Position numbers and translations under genes: made by a program. Shown here piece by piece: positions 61,996 through 64,000 of a stretch of DNA of 64,000 nt. The notes under the pieces were generated by a model that saw nothing but the letters and a program-made list of their open reading frames with translations, was not told the DNA's origin and did no database searches. Origin of the DNA: an uncultured Bacteroidales bacterium (GTDB taxonomy: Bacteria > Bacteroidota > Bacteroidia > Bacteroidales > Bacteroidaceae); the NCBI GenBank assembly GCA_945833885.1, contig CAMAFY010000006.1, positions 31,113 through 95,112 on the forward strand, given 5' to 3'. Within the stretch, counting starts at the first letter, position 1; each line of letters starts with the position of its first letter.

Positions 61996-62286
61996 ATTTT
62001 TGTGGCATTTCGTCATTTCTTGATGCGTATGACGTATGGTTTGCTATCTTTCTTCCTCAAAATTAGGGGTGTTCTGTCGATAAAATGGTTGATGTGTTTC
62101 AGACTTTTTTCTAAGGTTGCGCTGTTTTCTCCTCCGTCTTCTTCGTTTCTTCATCTTTTGTTTGCGGTGAGATGTACGTTGTGTTTTCTGACAGAAAGAA
62201 ATTTATGAGGGTTGCTGTGCCGGGAGTTATGTTCCAAGAGACGTGGACGTTACCAGAAGTCAACAGGGAATCTTGATGTTGATGGA
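61996..62286. other. Intergenic between tlpA promoter and tRNA terminator
   Basis: No supported gene. Short ORFs on either strand overlap the tRNA or have no family pattern. With the tlpA leader, the gene-free stretch is about 615 bases (61724-62338). Confidence 0.5.
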
Positions 62287-62329
62287 AACAAAAAAGCACT
62301 GATTCAGCAGAAACTGTAATCAGTGCTTT
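62287..62329 (-). terminator. Terminator of tRNA-Pro
   Basis: AAAGCACTGATT pairs with AATCAGTGCTTT (12 bp) around a 13-nt loop; the minus strand continues TTTTGTTT. It starts 10 bp after the tRNA 3' end. Confidence 0.85.
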
Positions 62330-62338
62330 ATGTGATGT

Positions 62339-62410
62339 CGGGGTGACTGGACTCGAACCAGCGACCACACGCCCCCCAGACGCGTACGCTAACCAACTGC
62401 GCCACACCCC
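62339..62410 (-). tRNA. tRNA-Pro (anticodon GGG)
   Basis: On the minus strand GGGGTGT...TCACCCC forms the acceptor stem (one U-U mismatch at pair 7-66). The anticodon stem CGCGU/GCGUG encloses the loop CUGGGGG with U33 and anticodon GGG. The T arm is GCTGG-TTCGAGT-CCAGT. Discriminator G; CCA is not encoded. It reads CCC and CCU codons. A promoter and a terminator flank it, so it is a single-gene unit. Confidence 0.95.
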
Positions 62411-62476
62411 GAATCATTTGATGTTGAGGGCTTTCGAGAACATCGTTTGAAACGGCATGTTCCCGAAATGCGAGTG

Positions 62477-62507
62477 CAAAGGTAGGATGAATTCTGCGTG
62501 CCCGCAA
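62477..62507 (-). promoter_or_regulatory. Promoter of tRNA-Pro
   Basis: Minus strand TTG (62507-62505), exactly 20 nt, TACCTTTG (62484-62477), then C. The start would be near 62470, about 60 nt before the mature tRNA end. Confidence 0.8.
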
Positions 62508-62959
62508 GTTTTTTTGAAGAAAAATGAGTGAAGGATGCGTTTTTTGTGTCGTAGATGGGCGAATTTTGTTTCTTTTGCTTTGTAAAGAAGACAAAAATAA
62601 TGGTCGTTTTTATTGAATTCCTCAAAAAGGTTGTCGCTAATTCATTCTGTTGCTGAGCCCCTTTTTTCGTTTAGTCCGGGTGTTACATTCTGGCTCCATG
62701 TCCAAAAAAACAAAATTGCTGGTGTTGGGTTTTTCGTTGGTTGATTCCGTTTTCCTCCTTCGTGTTTCCGCCAATCAAATCGGTATGATGGCCTTCGATT
62801 CGACGATGTTCTTCGTTATGGAAAATTCAATCAGTTAAATCATTTCTCTTTTTTTCAGTAAGTCTTGTGAATGCGTTTGAATTTGCAATGCTGTATCCCT
62901 GAATTCTTGACAAATTTAATATGTCCCCTTTTTACAAACGTTTGAATTTGGAATAATCT
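62508..62959. other. Intergenic, no gene seen
   Basis: AT-rich, with no supported coding sequence. CGTTTGAATTTG occurs twice (62873 and 62939), the second overlapping the palindrome CAAACGTTTG just upstream of the next promoter; it could be an operator pair. Confidence 0.45.
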
Positions 62960-62991
62960 TTTGCGCATATTATAAATATTGTGTACCTTCG
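62960..62991 (+). promoter_or_regulatory. Promoter of the AAA-ATPase-like gene
   Basis: TTTG (62960-62963), exactly 20 nt, TACCTTCG (62984-62991), one base off TAnnTTTG, then C. The start would be near 62998, about 60 nt before the ATG at 63060. Confidence 0.75.
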
Positions 62992-63059
62992 CAAAAACTT
63001 TCCTCTTTGAATCTTTGGAACAGTTTATATCGCTTTCCAATCCCCAAATTTTCGACATT

Positions 63060-64000
63060 ATGAAATACCCCATTGGCATTCAGACATTCAGCGAGATTAT
63101 CAACGACGGCTATGTTTACGTGGATAAGACCGCCCTTATCCACCGTCTCGTGACGCAAGGTAAGGTCTATTTCCTGAGCCGTCCGCGCCGGTTCGGAAAA
63201 AGTCTGCTGCTTTCCACCCTGAAGGCTTATTTTCTGGGGCAGAAAGACCTGTTCAAAGGGCTCGCCATCGAGAGTCTGGAGCAGGAATGGGCGGAACATC
63301 CCGTGTTCCACATCTCTTTCGGAACGGGAAAATTCAGCACTCCGGGATTCCTGGAACAGGTGCTCCACAAGGCGGTTTCGGATTTTGAGAAGATCTATGG
63401 AGCCGACACCAATGTGACGGATGTGGCATTGCGCTTCCAAAGTGTCATCGAGGCCGCCCACGAGAAGACGGGGCGGAGGGTCGTAGTGTTGATTGACGAG
63501 TACGACAAACCCATCCTCGACGTCCTCGATTCCGGAGAGACCGTGCAGACATCGCCGGGAAATTCCAAGAGGTTGGAGGACCATAACCGCGAAATCCTCA
63601 AAGGATTCTACGGCGTCTTCAAGGATGCCGACCCGCATCTGCGCTTCGTTTTCCTCACGGGTGTGACGAAATTCTCACAAGTGAGCGTGTTCAGCGGCTT
63701 CAACCAGCCCGACGACATCAGTCTTGACTCGCGGTATGACACCCTGTGTGGCGTCACCACGGACGAACTTCTCAGTGTCTTCAACGAGTCCATCCACGAA
63801 TTGGCGGACTATCTCCGCCTCAGTTTCGACGAGACCGTGGAGAAACTCAAGGAACGCTACGATGGTTACCATTTCAGCAAGCGGCTGTGCGATGTCTATA
63901 ATCCGTTCAGCATCCTGAATTGCTTCGCTAAAAGTGAACTCCGAAACTACTGGTTCGCATCGGGAACACCGACCTATCTCGTACGACTTCTTGCGCATTG
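63060..64000 (+). CDS. AAA-ATPase-like protein of the PDDEXK_9-associated family (3' partial)
   Basis: The ATG at 63060 opens a frame that runs off the right edge, so 313 residues are visible; it is missing from the ORF track because no stop is reached. 'KYPIGIQTFSEIINDGYVYVDKT' is the family opening. Walker A is 'SRPRRFGKSLLLS' near 40-52, and Walker B is 'VVVLIDEYDKPILD' near 142-155. 'RFVFLTGVTKFSQVSVFSGFN' follows. Family members usually carry a PD-(D/E)XK nuclease-like domain at the C-terminus, outside this window. They occur in many copies in Bacteroidales genomes; the role is unknown, with defence or mobile-element links often suggested. Expression from its own promoter is likely. Confidence 0.88.
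   Translation, partial: MKYPIGIQTFSEIINDGYVYVDKTALIHRLVTQGKVYFLSRPRRFGKSLLLSTLKAYFLGQKDLFKGLAIESLEQEWAEHPVFHISFGTGKFSTPGFLEQVLHKAVSDFEKIYGADTNVTDVALRFQSVIEAAHEKTGRRVVVLIDEYDKPILDVLDSGETVQTSPGNSKRLEDHNREILKGFYGVFKDADPHLRFVFLTGVTKFSQVSVFSGFNQPDDISLDSRYDTLCGVTTDELLSVFNESIHELADYLRLSFDETVEKLKERYDGYHFSKRLCDVYNPFSILNCFAKSELRNYWFASGTPTYLVRLLAH

Noticed and set aside
62328-62594. ORF with 'VAQLVSVRVWGACGRWFESSHP'
   Set aside because: This is the familiar shadow translation of a tRNA gene; it overlaps tRNA-Pro.

Overview
The window reads as a chromosome segment of a GC-rich Bacteroidales bacterium, most likely Prevotellaceae-like (inference from gene content; no 16S is present). Support comes from promoters of the Bacteroidetes type (TTTG or TTG, about 20 nt, then TAnnTTTG), the near absence of Shine-Dalgarno sites, a TPR/kinase/receiver/AraC hybrid regulator, a TonB-dependent receptor, DUF4923 and DUF6029 type proteins, short 'YDLQGR' type C-terminal tails, and anaerobic NrdD/NrdG beside a small cytochrome c system.

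Layout. 1-4144: 3' part of a hybrid two-component regulator and a polysaccharide flippase. 4249-9055: rimP-nusA-infB behind a clear promoter. 9493-19279: a DUF4923-type lipoprotein, a stand-alone IMP cyclohydrolase (purH N-terminal domain only), then mreB-mreC-mreD-mrdA-rodA, the rod-shape/elongation module, and two small membrane proteins, the second cut by an IS-like hairpin. 19369-28565: an AT-rich foreign island on the minus strand with two C5-cytosine methyltransferases, an McrB-like AAA+ protein and a DUF2357/PD-(D/E)XK nuclease (a LlaJI-like restriction system), followed by an XRE regulator, decayed AlbA-like and YhcG-like genes, a 0.4 kb inverted-repeat element and an IS1380-type transposase relic. 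28961-41763: secreted serpin, nrdD, nrdG, an SbcC-like zinc-hook coiled coil lacking both ATPase heads, a GH20 hexosaminidase and mutS. 42106-46348: ResB-like/CcsA cytochrome c maturation pair, a tri-haem cytochrome c peroxidase and a Crp/Fnr regulator. 46518-53585 (minus): TGS/uridine-kinase protein, C1 peptidase, RNase R and an acetyltransferase. 53940-61723 (minus): TonB receptor, a tailed secreted protein, and a tlpA-DUF6029-Omp28 envelope operon. 62339-64000: tRNA-Pro(GGG) and the start of an AAA-ATPase-like gene.

The most unusual signal is between the genes. At least eleven intergenic stretches carry degenerate tandem arrays whose unit is almost always 22 bp (sometimes 21-23), although unit sequence differs between loci. 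Six to seven loci share a TTCCG(C/A)... type unit. The arrays mostly sit just 3' of genes, and at ccp the array begins at the end of the terminator. Two other dispersed families are visible: an approximately 70-90 bp repeat with core 'CTCGCCATGGCATA' (one copy interrupts the transposase relic between apparent 5-bp duplications), and an element with 17-bp terminal inverted repeats 'GGTGGGTTCTATAAATT'. Together with the headless SbcC-like protein and the LlaJI-like island, these are the parts most worth following up. All calls are from reading the sequence; no database search was run.
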